From positions 1 to 41,375 of the forward strand of contig CATMIT010000002.1 in NCBI GenBank assembly GCA_950069165.1: 41,375 nucleotides of DNA. Direction: 5' to 3'. Shown here piece after piece: positions 17,418-25,484 of this stretch (position 1 is its first letter; each line of letters begins with the position of its first letter). The notes under the pieces were generated by a model, which saw only the letters and a program-made list of their open reading frames with translations, was not told the DNA's origin and ran no database searches. The translations under genes were made by a program, and so were the position numbers. Origin of the DNA: an uncultured Flavobacteriales bacterium. Its GTDB lineage: Bacteria > Bacteroidota > Bacteroidia > Flavobacteriales > BACL11.

Positions 17418-17798
17418 TTATACTCTTCTTCTTTTTGGAGGACGACAACCATTGTGAGGCAATGGAGTAACGTCCACTATTTCAGTAACCAAAATACCAG
17501 AATTATGGATTGCTCTTATTGCTGATTCTCTTCCTGAACCCGGACCTTTTACAAATACTTTTACTCTTCTTAAGCCCGCTTCCATAGCTGGTTTTGCACA
17601 ATCTTCTGCTGCCATTTGTGCAGCATAAGGTGTGTTTTTCTTTGACCCTCTAAAACCCATTTTGCCAGCAGATGACCAAGATATAACTTGACCATTATTG
17701 TTGGTTAATGAGATTATAATGTTATTAAAAGTAGCTTGTATATGCGCTTGCCCTGCTGCTTCCACTCTTACTGTATTCTTCTTTTTTGATTTTGCCAT
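17418..17798 (-). CDS. rpsK: Ribosomal protein uS11
   Basis: Small-subunit platform protein of 126 aa that contacts the 3' region of 16S rRNA and mRNA near the exit site. Diagnostic segments are NNIIISLTNNNGQVISWSSAG, the RGSKKNTPYAAQ loop and the C-terminal PLPHNGCRPPKRRRV. It begins 6 bp after rpsM, in the normal rpsM-rpsK-rpsD-rpoA order. Confidence 0.98.
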   Translation of the reverse strand: MAKSKKKNTVRVEAAGQAHIQATFNNIIISLTNNNGQVISWSSAGKMGFRGSKKNTPYAAQMAAEDCAKPAMEAGLRRVKVFVKGPGSGRESAIRAIHNSGILVTEIVDVTPLPHNGCRPPKRRRV

Positions 17799-17804
17799 AA
17801 TTAT

Positions 17805-18185
17805 TTATAATTTAGTAGCTATCTTTTTATTGGCTACTGTTTTTCTTCTTCCTTTTCTTGTTCTAGAATTATTCTTTGTTCTTTGTCCTCTTAAAGGAAG
17901 TCCTTTTCTGTGGCGGATTCCTCTATAAGAAGCAATATCAATCAATCTTTTTATATTAATTTGGGTCTCTGAGCGTAATTCCCCCTCCACTTTATACTCT
18001 TCATTGATAATAGAACGAATAGTATTTACCTGATTATCATCCCAATCTTGAACTTTTTTATCCAAAGGCACATTCGCTTTGTTTAAAATCTCTTTTGCGA
18101 AAGACCTACCAATACCAAAAATGTAAGTTAAGCCAATTTCGCCTCTTTTGTTTTTAGGTAAATCTATACCTTTTATTCTTGCCAT
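17805..18185 (-). CDS. rpsM: Ribosomal protein uS13
   Basis: Small-subunit head protein of 126 aa that bridges to the 50S subunit and contacts P-site tRNA. It has the N-terminal helix-two-turn-helix (GIDLPKNKRGEIGLTYIFGIG) and the basic C-terminal tail (RHRKGLPLRGQRTKNNSRTRKG). It begins 3 bp after rpmJ. Confidence 0.98.
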   Translation of the reverse strand: MARIKGIDLPKNKRGEIGLTYIFGIGRSFAKEILNKANVPLDKKVQDWDDNQVNTIRSIINEEYKVEGELRSETQINIKRLIDIASYRGIRHRKGLPLRGQRTKNNSRTRKGRRKTVANKKIATKL

Positions 18186-18188
18186 ATT

Positions 18189-18305
18189 TTATCCTTGTCT
18201 TTGTTTAAATCTAGGGTTCTTTTTATTGATTACATACAATCGTCCTTTTCTTCTGACGATTTTGCAATCCTCACTTCTTTTTTTTACTGATGCTCGTACT
18301 TTCAT
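18189..18305 (-). CDS. rpmJ: Ribosomal protein bL36, zinc-free form
   Basis: Smallest large-subunit protein, 38 aa, read directly from the sequence: it starts MKVRASVKKRSEDCKIVRRK and ends NPRFKQRQG. Classic L36 binds zinc through Cys11, Cys14, Cys27 and His at the end of the ribbon. Here only Cys14 remains; the others are Ser, Asn and Phe, so this is the Cys-minus, zinc-independent form. It lies between infA (12 bp upstream) and rpsM (3 bp downstream), the normal location. Confidence 0.97.
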   Translation of the reverse strand: MKVRASVKKRSEDCKIVRRKGRLYVINKKNPRFKQRQG

Positions 18306-18317
18306 AATTTCTATTTT

Positions 18318-18533
18318 TTAGTACCTATATGTTATTCGCCCCTTTGTTAAATCGTAAGGCGACATTTCTAATTTTACTTTATCTCCTGGCAAAAGCTTTA
18401 TATAGTACTTTCTCATTTTTCCGGAAATATGAGCTGTAATAATGTGTCCGTTTTCAAGCTCAACCCTAAACATAGCATTCGATAATGCTTGCTTAATGGT
18501 TCCGTCCAGTTCTATATTTGGCTGTTTTGCCAT
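18318..18533 (-). CDS. infA: Translation initiation factor IF-1
   Basis: 71-aa OB-fold protein that occupies the ribosomal A site during initiation. The sequence is typical: ELDGTIKQALSNAMFRVELENG, then GDKVKLEMSPYDLTKGRITYR. It begins 3 bp after map and is preceded by an A-rich leader without a Shine-Dalgarno motif. Confidence 0.98.
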   Translation of the reverse strand: MAKQPNIELDGTIKQALSNAMFRVELENGHIITAHISGKMRKYYIKLLPGDKVKLEMSPYDLTKGRITYRY

Positions 18534-18536
18534 TTT

Positions 18537-19319
18537 TTATTTATTGTTTTTACTTAATACTTTTTCTATCTCTTTAAAACTAGATAAAATTTCTGCTTTA
18601 TTTTTTCGCACCACAATAGTGTGCTCAAAATGGGCAGAAAAATTACCATCTACTGTTGTTATTGTCCAGCCATTAGCATGCTGTTGAATAGACTTTGTTC
18701 CCATGTTTATCATTGGCTCTATCGCAATTACCAATCCTTCTTTTAACTTTATCCCTTTCCCTCTTTTACCATAATTTGGTACTTCCGGACTTTCATGTAA
18801 TTTTCTTCCAACTCCATGTCCTACCATTTCTCTTACTACTCCAAAACCAAAACTTTCTGTATAATCTTGAATGGCATGACTAATATCTCCTAATCTTCTT
18901 CCAGAAACAGCTTGCTCAATTCCTTTATAAAGAGATGCTTTAGTTACTTCCAATAACTCTTTTATCTCTTTTTTAACTTCTCCTACTTCATAGGTAAAGG
19001 CGGAATCTCCATAAAAACCGTTCATTAATACGCCACAATCCACTGAAATAATATCACCCTCATTTAAGGAGTTATTATTGGGGATTCCATGAACTACTTG
19101 CTCATTTGGCGACATACATAAAGTATTTGGGAAGCCTCCATACCCTTTAAAAGCTGGTATTGCTCCATTATCCATTATGAACTCCTCCGCAATCCTATCC
19201 AATTCCAAAGTAGTAACTCCTGGTTTTATTAGCCCTGCTATTTCTGCATGGGTTTTTCCAACAAGTAAAGAACTTTCTCTTATTAACTCTATCTCCTCTT
19301 CCGATTTATAGTAAATCAT
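18537..19319 (-). CDS. map: Methionine aminopeptidase, type I
   Basis: Removes the N-terminal Met from nascent proteins. The 260-aa length fits type I. All five metal ligands are recognisable: the Asp pair in SVDCGVLMNGFYGDSA, His in GHGVGRKLHE, Glu in IAIEPM and Glu in AHFEHTIVV. There is no N-terminal SH3-binding zinc extension. It sits between secY (8 bp) and infA (3 bp), where Bacteroidota have map without adk. Confidence 0.97.
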   Translation of the reverse strand: MIYYKSEEEIELIRESSLLVGKTHAEIAGLIKPGVTTLELDRIAEEFIMDNGAIPAFKGYGGFPNTLCMSPNEQVVHGIPNNNSLNEGDIISVDCGVLMNGFYGDSAFTYEVGEVKKEIKELLEVTKASLYKGIEQAVSGRRLGDISHAIQDYTESFGFGVVREMVGHGVGRKLHESPEVPNYGKRGKGIKLKEGLVIAIEPMINMGTKSIQQHANGWTITTVDGNFSAHFEHTIVVRKNKAEILSSFKEIEKVLSKNNK

Positions 19320-19327
19320 AGTAAAAA

Positions 19328-20668
19328 CTATGCCACCATACTTCCGGAAGATTTTCCTTTTATCCTTCCTGAGTCCATCAATCCATCATAATGACGCATC
19401 AACAGATGACTTTCAATTTGTTGAAGGGTGTCCAAAACCACTCCTACCAAAATAAGCAGGGATGTTCCTCCATAAAATTGTGCAAATTGTGCATTAATAC
19501 CTGCTTGCATTGCAAATGCTGGCAGAATAGCAACTGCACCTAAAAATATACTTCCTGGCAATGTAATTCTTGACATTACCGCATCTAAATATTCAGCTGT
19601 TTTTCTTCCCGGTTTCACCCCTGGAATAAATCCTCCATTTCTTTTCATATCATCAGCCATTTGGTTAGGATTAACCGTAATGGCAGTATAAAAATAAGTG
19701 AATAATACTACCATTATAAAAAACATAAAGTTATACCAAAAGCCAGCAAAATCAGTAAGCACTGCTGCCAATCCTTGCAGGGTTTCAGAATCGGAAAAAC
19801 CAACCAATGTAATGGGTACAAACATAATGGCTTGTGCAAAAATAATCGGCATAACACCTGCTGCATTTACCTTTAAAGGGATGAACTGACGAACACCTCC
19901 ATATTGTTTGTTTCCAACTACACGCTTTGCGTATTGTACTGGTATTCTTCTGGTGCCTTGCACTAAAAGTATGGTTACCATAATCACCAATAAAAGCACT
20001 AACATTTCCACTAAGAAAAGTACTAACCCTCCACCTTGATCTTCCAGACCAGATGCTAATTCCATCATAAGAGATTGAGGAAAATAAGCAATAATACCTA
20101 TCATAATAAGAAGAGATATTCCATTTCCAATTCCTCTGTCAGTGATTTTTTCACCCAACCACATTACAAACATAGTTCCTGTAACAAGCACTATAATGGA
20201 AGATGCCCAGAAAATACCTGGAGCTAACAAAAATGCCTCTGGTGGTAATGTTGCCTTTAGGTTGGCGATATAACCAGGAGCTTGACCACTAGTTATTAGT
20301 ATGGTTAAGTACCTTGTAATATTATTAATTTTTCTTCTACCACTTTCCCCTTCTTTCTGTAATTTTTGGAAATAAGGAATCGCCATCCCCAGTAATTGTA
20401 TTACAATAGAAGCTGAAATATAAGGCATAATCCCCAATGCAAAAATAGATGCTTGTGAGAATGCCCCACCAGTAAACATATTCAATAGACCTAATAAGCC
20501 CTCAGAGGTTTGTTGTTGCAAATTAGCTAAGAGTGTTGGATCAACACCAGGGAGAACAACAAAAGAACCAAAACGATAAATAGCGATAAAAGCTAAGGTA
20601 ATAAGAATCCTATTTCTAAGATCCTCAATGTTCCAAATGTTCTTTATGGTTTCTATTAATTTTTTCAT
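19328..20668 (-). CDS. secY: Protein translocase channel SecY
   Basis: Central channel of the Sec translocon in the inner membrane. The 446-aa protein shows about ten hydrophobic segments. The plug/TM2 region contains LGIMPYISASIVIQLL, and the cytosolic loop and TM10 region contains DDMKRNGGFIPGVKPGRKTAEYL. It would carry the signal-peptide-bearing surface proteins at the right of the window across the inner membrane before type IX secretion. It begins 1 bp after rplO. Confidence 0.98.
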   Translation of the reverse strand: MKKLIETIKNIWNIEDLRNRILITLAFIAIYRFGSFVVLPGVDPTLLANLQQQTSEGLLGLLNMFTGGAFSQASIFALGIMPYISASIVIQLLGMAIPYFQKLQKEGESGRRKINNITRYLTILITSGQAPGYIANLKATLPPEAFLLAPGIFWASSIIVLVTGTMFVMWLGEKITDRGIGNGISLLIMIGIIAYFPQSLMMELASGLEDQGGGLVLFLVEMLVLLLVIMVTILLVQGTRRIPVQYAKRVVGNKQYGGVRQFIPLKVNAAGVMPIIFAQAIMFVPITLVGFSDSETLQGLAAVLTDFAGFWYNFMFFIMVVLFTYFYTAITVNPNQMADDMKRNGGFIPGVKPGRKTAEYLDAVMSRITLPGSIFLGAVAILPAFAMQAGINAQFAQFYGGTSLLILVGVVLDTLQQIESHLLMRHYDGLMDSGRIKGKSSGSMVA

Positions 20669-20669
20669 C

Positions 20670-21125
20670 TTACTTTTCGCTTACAGTTGCGGTTCCTCCC
20701 GCTTTTTCAATAGCTACTTTTGCGTTTTTTGAAAAAGCATTAACAGTAATATCTAATTTTGCTTTTAACTCTCCTCTTCCTAATATTTTTACTAAATCTT
20801 TCTTTTTAGCTAGTCCATTATCAACCAAAGTTTGTTTATCCACCTTTGTTTTAATTTTTTTATTATCTACCAACTCTTGCAATCTATCCAAATTTACCCC
20901 CTTATACTCTACTCTGTTAGGATTGGTAAAACCAAACTTAGGAACTCTTCTTTGTAAGGGTTGCTGTCCGCCCTCAAATCCAATTTTTTTGGAATAACCT
21001 GAACGAGATTTTTGTCCTTTATGCCCTCTTGTTGCTGTTCCACCTCTTTTGGATCCTTCTCCTCTACCAATTCTTTTTCCTTTTTTTGTGGATCCTTCTG
21101 CCGGTTTTAAATTATGTAATTCCAT
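20670..21125 (-). CDS. rplO: Ribosomal protein uL15
   Basis: Late-assembly large-subunit protein of 151 aa. The Gly/Lys/Arg-rich N-terminal extension (GRGEGSKRGGTATRGHKGQKSR) reaches into 23S rRNA, and the globular C-terminal domain ends with AIEKAGGTATVSEK. It begins 7 bp after rpmD. Confidence 0.98.
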   Translation of the reverse strand: MELHNLKPAEGSTKKGKRIGRGEGSKRGGTATRGHKGQKSRSGYSKKIGFEGGQQPLQRRVPKFGFTNPNRVEYKGVNLDRLQELVDNKKIKTKVDKQTLVDNGLAKKKDLVKILGRGELKAKLDITVNAFSKNAKVAIEKAGGTATVSEK

Positions 21126-21132
21126 ATCTAGA

Positions 21133-21309
21133 TTATTCTACAACTGTTATTAAATGCTTTATTTTACGAACCATTCCTAAAATTTGAGGAGTTGCTTCAT
21201 GTGTAACAGTAGCATTCATTTTTCTAAGTCCTAATGCATCCAAAGTTCTTTTCTGATCTTTAGGTCTGCCAATTCTACTTCTTATCTGTTTTATTTTAAT
21301 TTTCGCCAT
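21133..21309 (-). CDS. rpmD: Ribosomal protein uL30
   Basis: 58-aa large-subunit protein found by reading the gap between rpsE and rplO. It begins MAKIKIKQIRSRIGRPKDQK and continues with RTLDALGLRKM and GMVRKIKHLITV, the expected L30 pattern. It begins 12 bp after rpsE and ends 7 bp before rplO, the normal spc-operon position. Confidence 0.97.
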   Translation of the reverse strand: MAKIKIKQIRSRIGRPKDQKRTLDALGLRKMNATVTHEATPQILGMVRKIKHLITVVE

Positions 21310-21321
21310 TTTTGTAAAAAA

Positions 21322-21846
21322 TTATCCGTTAAATACTTTTTCCATACTAATCCCTCTTTGTTTTGCAACATCTCTAGCATCTCTTAATTCTAAAAGCGCT
21401 TTAAGTGTTGCTTTTACTAAGTTATGGGGATTGGAAGAACCTTTCGATTTTGCCAATACATCCGTTACTCCAGCGCTTTCTAAAACGGCACGCATTGCGC
21501 CTCCGGCTTTTACACCTGTACCATGAGAAGCAGGTTTGATAAATACATGAGCACCACCAAACTTAGTAGTTTGTTCATGCGGAATCGTTCCTTTATAAAC
21601 TGGAACTCTTACCAGGTTTTTCTTGGCAGCATCAATGGCTTTTGATATGGCTGTCGAAACATCTTTCGATTTGCCAAGACCAATACCAACTACTCCATCT
21701 CCATTTCCAACAACTACAATTGCCGAAAAACCAAATGTACGACCACCTTTGGTAACTTTCGTTACTCTTTGCACACCAACCAACCGATCAGTTAATTCAA
21801 TGTCTCCTGATGGTTTTACTCTTTTACTGTCTGAATATTTAAACAT
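21322..21846 (-). CDS. rpsE: Ribosomal protein uS5
   Basis: Small-subunit protein of 174 aa at the mRNA entry site, important for decoding fidelity. It has the double-stranded-RNA-binding-like N-terminal domain (LVGVQRVTKVTKGGRTFGFSA, GVVGIGLGKSKDV) and the C-terminal domain with SHGTGVKAGGAMRAVLE. It begins 6 bp after rplR. Confidence 0.98.
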   Translation of the reverse strand: MFKYSDSKRVKPSGDIELTDRLVGVQRVTKVTKGGRTFGFSAIVVVGNGDGVVGIGLGKSKDVSTAISKAIDAAKKNLVRVPVYKGTIPHEQTTKFGGAHVFIKPASHGTGVKAGGAMRAVLESAGVTDVLAKSKGSSNPHNLVKATLKALLELRDARDVAKQRGISMEKVFNG

Positions 21847-21852
21847 ATCTTA

Positions 21853-22206
21853 TTAAAATTTTAATCCTATTTCACGAGCAGCTTCTGCCAATGCCTTCAC
21901 TCTTCCATGAAAAATAAATCCTCCTCTGTCAAATTTTACCGTATTCACTCCCACCTGTTTTGCTTTCTCTCCAATTAAAGAACCAACTAGTTTGGCTTGT
22001 TCTATTTTAGTAACTTTTTTACCTTCAAATGATTTATCTCTTGATGAGGCGGCCACAATTGTGTGTCCAGTAATATCATCAATAAGTTGGGCGTAAATTT
22101 GTTTGTTACTCCTAAACACAGCAAGTCTTGGCAAATCAGCAGTCCCTTTAATGGTTTTTCTGATTCTGTATCTTATGTTTTGTCTTTTATCTTTTTTCGA
22201 TTTCAT
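21853..22206 (-). CDS. rplR: Ribosomal protein uL18
   Basis: 5S rRNA-binding protein of the central protuberance, 117 aa. The basic N terminus is followed by LPRLAVFRSNKQIYAQLIDD and it ends FHGRVKALAEAAREIGLKF, the conserved C terminus. It begins 14 bp after rplF. It partners with L5, which has an unusual tail here. Confidence 0.98.
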   Translation of the reverse strand: MKSKKDKRQNIRYRIRKTIKGTADLPRLAVFRSNKQIYAQLIDDITGHTIVAASSRDKSFEGKKVTKIEQAKLVGSLIGEKAKQVGVNTVKFDRGGFIFHGRVKALAEAAREIGLKF

Positions 22207-22220
22207 TTTATTTCTTTTAT

Positions 22221-22778
22221 TTACGCTCCGACAGCAGCAGTTTTACCAGCTTTTCTTCTTATTTGTTCTCCTACAAATCGGATACCTTTTCCTTTGTATG
22301 GTTCGGGTTTTCTGAATGAACGAATTTTAGCAGCCACTACACCAATCAGTTGTTTGTCGTGTGAATTAAGAAGAATAATAGGTGCTTTTCCTTTTTCCGA
22401 TTCGCAACTTACCTTTACCTCTTCTGGAACTTCAAAAATAATATTGTGAGAAAATCCTACTGATATATCCAATTTTTGACCTTGATTAGATGCTCTGTAA
22501 CCTACCCCAACTAATTCTAATTTTTTGGTATAACCTTTACTAACTCCTTCAATCATATTTGCAATTAATGCTCTGTATAATCCATGTAAAGATCTTTGTT
22601 CCTTTTGATTAGAACTTCTTTCTATAGTGATAATCTTTTCTTGAATATTCACTTTTATACCTTCTACAATTTCTTGCGAAAGTTCCCCTAAAGTTCCTTT
22701 TACAGTAATCACTCCATTAGCTTGGCTAACACTAATACCTTCTGGAATCGTAATTGGGTTTTCTCCTATTCTTGACAT
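22221..22778 (-). CDS. rplF: Ribosomal protein uL6
   Basis: Large-subunit protein near the sarcin-ricin loop and factor-binding site, 185 aa. Two related domains are visible, starting MSRIGENPITIPEG, with GYTKKLELVGVGYRA in the middle and KPEPYKGKGIRF near the end. It begins 21 bp after rpsH. Confidence 0.98.
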   Translation of the reverse strand: MSRIGENPITIPEGISVSQANGVITVKGTLGELSQEIVEGIKVNIQEKIITIERSSNQKEQRSLHGLYRALIANMIEGVSKGYTKKLELVGVGYRASNQGQKLDISVGFSHNIIFEVPEEVKVSCESEKGKAPIILLNSHDKQLIGVVAAKIRSFRKPEPYKGKGIRFVGEQIRRKAGKTAAVGA

Positions 22779-22799
22779 TTTTTCTTTTCTTATCTTTTA

Positions 22800-23201
22800 T
22801 TAATAAACATGACATAATACCTCACCACCCACTTTTTGCACTTTTGCCTCTTTATCAGTCATTACTCCTTTTGAAGTAGAGAGTATGGCTACCCCTAAAC
22901 CATTTAATACTCTCGGCATGGATTTGGTGTCGACATATTTTCTCAGTCCAGGCGTACTTATTCTTATTAGCTTTTTGAAAGCCGCCAGTTTTGTTTGCGG
23001 ATTATATTTTAATGCAATTTTGATATTTCCTTGGTTATTCTCTGTTTCTTCAAATTTATAGTTTAGGATATAGCCCTTATCTTTTAAGATTCTGGTTATT
23101 TCCTTTTTAATATTTGAAGCAGGAATATCCACTACTTTATGAGTCGCTTTTGAAGCGTTTCTCAATCTAGTTAGGTAATCTGCTATTGGATCTGTATTCA
23201 T
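22800..23201 (-). CDS. rpsH: Ribosomal protein uS8
   Basis: 16S rRNA central-domain binder and, in E. coli, translational repressor of the spc operon. The 133-aa protein shows DPIADYLTRLRNASKA at the N terminus and the conserved LGVAILSTSKGVMTDKEAK near the C terminus. It begins 22 bp after rpsN. Confidence 0.98.
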   Translation of the reverse strand: MNTDPIADYLTRLRNASKATHKVVDIPASNIKKEITRILKDKGYILNYKFEETENNQGNIKIALKYNPQTKLAAFKKLIRISTPGLRKYVDTKSMPRVLNGLGVAILSTSKGVMTDKEAKVQKVGGEVLCHVY

Positions 23202-23223
23202 TTCTTTCTTTTTATATTTTTAT

Positions 23224-23493
23224 TTACCAACTTGCTTTTTTCACTCCTGGAATCTTACCGAAATTTGCCATTTCACGAAACATAACACGAGAAATACCAA
23301 ATTGTCGCATATAGCCCTTTGGCCTGCCTGTTATTTTACATCTGTTGTGCAAGCGAACAGGAGAAGCATCTCTAGGTAATTTTTGCAATCCTTCATAATC
23401 GCCTGCCTTTTTAAGGGCAGCTCTTTTTTCAGCATATTTATCTACCACTTTTTGTCTTTTTACCTCTCGGGCTTTCATTGATTCTTTAGCCAT
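23224..23493 (-). CDS. rpsN: Ribosomal protein uS14, long zinc-free form
   Basis: Small-subunit head protein of 89 aa. It has RLHNRCKITGRPKGYMRQFGISR and ends GVKKASW. The length and the lack of paired CxxC motifs identify the long, Cys-minus form rather than the 61-aa zinc form. It begins 5 bp after rplE. Confidence 0.97.
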   Translation of the reverse strand: MAKESMKAREVKRQKVVDKYAEKRAALKKAGDYEGLQKLPRDASPVRLHNRCKITGRPKGYMRQFGISRVMFREMANFGKIPGVKKASW

Positions 23494-23498
23494 ATATT

Positions 23499-24299
23499 TT
23501 ATTTGTTTTCTGAATTATCAGCTTTAGCCGACTCTTCATTATTATCATTTTTATTTTCTTCTGAATCCGTATCTTCATTTGCTTTAGCTTCTGCATCTTC
23601 TTTGTCTCGTTCTTCTTGAGAAAGTGCAGCTCTTCTATCTGCTTCTTTTTTCTCTTCTTCTTCTGCTGCCTCAGCTCTTGCCGCTTCCTCTGCCTCTCTT
23701 TTAATTGCTTCTTGCTTTTTCTGTTCCGCTTCCTCTGCTTCCTTTCTTGCAGACCCATTATCAGAAAATGGCATACCAAACTCCTTGAGTAAATCAAAAG
23801 CCTCCTCATCTGAATTGGTATCGGTAACTATTGTAATATCCATTCCTGTAATTTTATTAATCTTATCTAAATCAATCTCCTGAAATACAATATGTTCCTT
23901 TATTCCTAAAGTATAATTGCCTCTACCATCAAATCCTTTTTTTGGAACGCCTTTAAAATCTCTAACCCTTGGAAGAGTAGCAGAAATTAACCTATCCAAA
24001 AATTCATACATTTTATTTCCTCTTAAAGTTACCATAATACCAACAGGCATTCCTTTTCTTAAATTAAAATTGGAAATATCTTTTCTCGATTTGGTAATAA
24101 GTGCCTTTTGCCCTGCAATTGCGGACATTTCCTGCTGAGCAGTATCAATAAACTTTTTATCGGTGCTTTCATTTCCAACCCCTTGGTTTAATGAAATCTT
24201 AACCAATTTTGGAACTTGCATTACCGATTTATAATTCACTTTGAGTTTGTTTACAATCTCTGAATTATATTTTTCTTTTAATCTTGGTGTATATGCCAT
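23499..24299 (-). CDS. rplE: Ribosomal protein uL5 with long charged tail
   Basis: 5S rRNA-binding protein of the central protuberance that contacts P-site tRNA and S13. Residues 1-180 are the normal L5 protein (LVKISLNQGVG, GMPVGIMVTLRG, RDFKGVPKKGFDGRGNYTLG, and the final LLKEFGMPF). A tail of about 85 residues follows: 184-240 rich in Ala/Glu/Lys/Arg, likely a long charged helix, then an Asp/Asn/Glu/Ser stretch to residue 266. Standard L5 ends near residue 180. The reading frame runs without break into the usual 5-bp gap before rpsN, so the tail is not a frameshift artefact. Its start codon shares one base with the rplX stop (TAATG). Confidence 0.95.
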   Translation of the reverse strand: MAYTPRLKEKYNSEIVNKLKVNYKSVMQVPKLVKISLNQGVGNESTDKKFIDTAQQEMSAIAGQKALITKSRKDISNFNLRKGMPVGIMVTLRGNKMYEFLDRLISATLPRVRDFKGVPKKGFDGRGNYTLGIKEHIVFQEIDLDKINKITGMDITIVTDTNSDEEAFDLLKEFGMPFSDNGSARKEAEEAEQKKQEAIKREAEEAARAEAAEEEEKKEADRRAALSQEERDKEDAEAKANEDTDSEENKNDNNEESAKADNSENK

Positions 24300-24628
24300 T
24301 ATTTTATTACCTCTCCGGATTTTTTTGAATATCTTACTAATTTTCCTGTTTCTTCATCCCTTCTTCTTCCAATTCTTGTTGTATCGCCTGATTTAGGGTC
24401 AACTAACATAAGGTTGGAAATGTGAATGGCCGCTTCTTGTTTGAGAATGCCTCCTTGCGGATTGGCAGCATTTGGCTTGGTATGTTTAGATACCATATTC
24501 GCCCCTTCCACAATTGCTCTGTAATTTTTTCGGTAAACTTTAATTATTTTTCCTTCTTTACCTTTAGAAGCACCAGAGATCACCTTCACAATATCATTCT
24601 TCTTTATTTTTATTTTTACTCTTTCCAT
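24299..24628 (-). CDS. rplX: Ribosomal protein uL24
   Basis: Assembly-initiator protein of the large subunit near the exit tunnel, 109 aa. The KOW motif is visible in NDIVKVISGASKGKEGKIIKV, followed by MVSKHTKPNAANPQGGI. Its stop overlaps the rplE start by one base. It begins 12 bp after rplN. Confidence 0.98.
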   Translation of the reverse strand: MERVKIKIKKNDIVKVISGASKGKEGKIIKVYRKNYRAIVEGANMVSKHTKPNAANPQGGILKQEAAIHISNLMLVDPKSGDTTRIGRRRDEETGKLVRYSKKSGEVIK

Positions 24629-24640
24629 TTTCGTAATTTA

Positions 24641-25009
24641 TTATAGCACCTCAGGTGCTAATGAAATAACTTTCATATAATTATGTTCTCTCAGCTCTCT
24701 TGCAACAGGTCCGAATACACGCGTTCCTCTCATCTCTCCATTTTCATCAAGTAGAACACAAGAGTTATCGTCAAAGCGAATGTAAGAACCATCTTTTCTT
24801 CTAACTTCTTTTCTAGTTCTAACTACCACCGCTTTTGTAATTTGCCCTTTTTTTACGTCTCCAGAAGGATCAGCATGTTTTACTGTTACTACAATTTTAT
24901 CGCCTAATGAAGCGTATCGTTTTTTTGTACCTCCTAATACTCGGATACATAGTACTTCTTTTGCACCACTATTATCAGCAACTTTTAATCTGGATTCTTG
25001 TTGTATCAT
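24641..25009 (-). CDS. rplN: Ribosomal protein uL14
   Basis: Large-subunit protein at the inter-subunit face, 122 aa. It starts MIQQESRLKVADNSGAKEVLC and contains GTRVFGPVARELR, both diagnostic. It begins 1 bp after rpsQ and its ORF is undisturbed. Confidence 0.98.
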   Translation of the reverse strand: MIQQESRLKVADNSGAKEVLCIRVLGGTKKRYASLGDKIVVTVKHADPSGDVKKGQITKAVVVRTRKEVRRKDGSYIRFDDNSCVLLDENGEMRGTRVFGPVARELREHNYMKVISLAPEVL

Positions 25010-25010
25010 T

Positions 25011-25268
25011 TTATTTAGCTCTTTCTAAGATTTCTACTAATCTCCATTTTTTGTTTTTGCTCAAAGGACGCGTTTCCATAATCCTTACTTTATCACCCTC
25101 ATTACAAGTATTTTCCCCATCATGAGCAACTAACTTATTACTCTTTTTTACAAATTTTTCGTAAAGAGGATGTTTTACTTTTCGCTCAACAACCACTACA
25201 ATGGATTTTTCCATTTTGTTGCTCGATACTATGCCTATTCTTTCTTTTCTTACTTTTCTACTGTCCAT
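25011..25268 (-). CDS. rpsQ: Ribosomal protein uS17
   Basis: Primary 16S rRNA-binding OB-fold protein, 85 aa. It contains KERIGIVSSNKMEKSIVVVVE and EGDKVRIMETRPLSKNKKWRL. It begins 2 bp after rpmC and ends 1 bp before rplN. Confidence 0.98.
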   Translation of the reverse strand: MDSRKVRKERIGIVSSNKMEKSIVVVVERKVKHPLYEKFVKKSNKLVAHDGENTCNEGDKVRIMETRPLSKNKKWRLVEILERAK

Positions 25269-25270
25269 TT

Positions 25271-25480
25271 TTATTTAGTTTTTTGAACTTGTGCAATCTC
25301 TCTTCTTCTTATTTCAGTCATTATTCTTGCAATTGTTCTTTTAGTAAATCGGATTTGATGCGGATTTTCCAAAGGAGATACAGCATGACTCATCTTCATC
25401 TTTGCCAATCTATCTCTTTCCTCTGAGAGTAGATCACTGATTTCATTATCTGGCATTTCTATTAATACATTTGATTTCAT
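25271..25480 (-). CDS. rpmC: Ribosomal protein uL29
   Basis: Small helical protein at the rim of the peptide exit tunnel, a docking point for trigger factor and SRP in model bacteria. 69 aa, with NPHQIRFTKRTIARIMTEIRRRE in two helices. It begins 4 bp after rplP. Confidence 0.96.
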   Translation of the reverse strand: MKSNVLIEMPDNEISDLLSEERDRLAKMKMSHAVSPLENPHQIRFTKRTIARIMTEIRRREIAQVQKTK

Positions 25481-25484
25481 CTGC

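Noticed and set aside
22063..22449. 128-aa plus-strand frame across rplR and rplF
   Set aside because: It spans two conserved minus-strand genes and reads as antisense low-complexity sequence.
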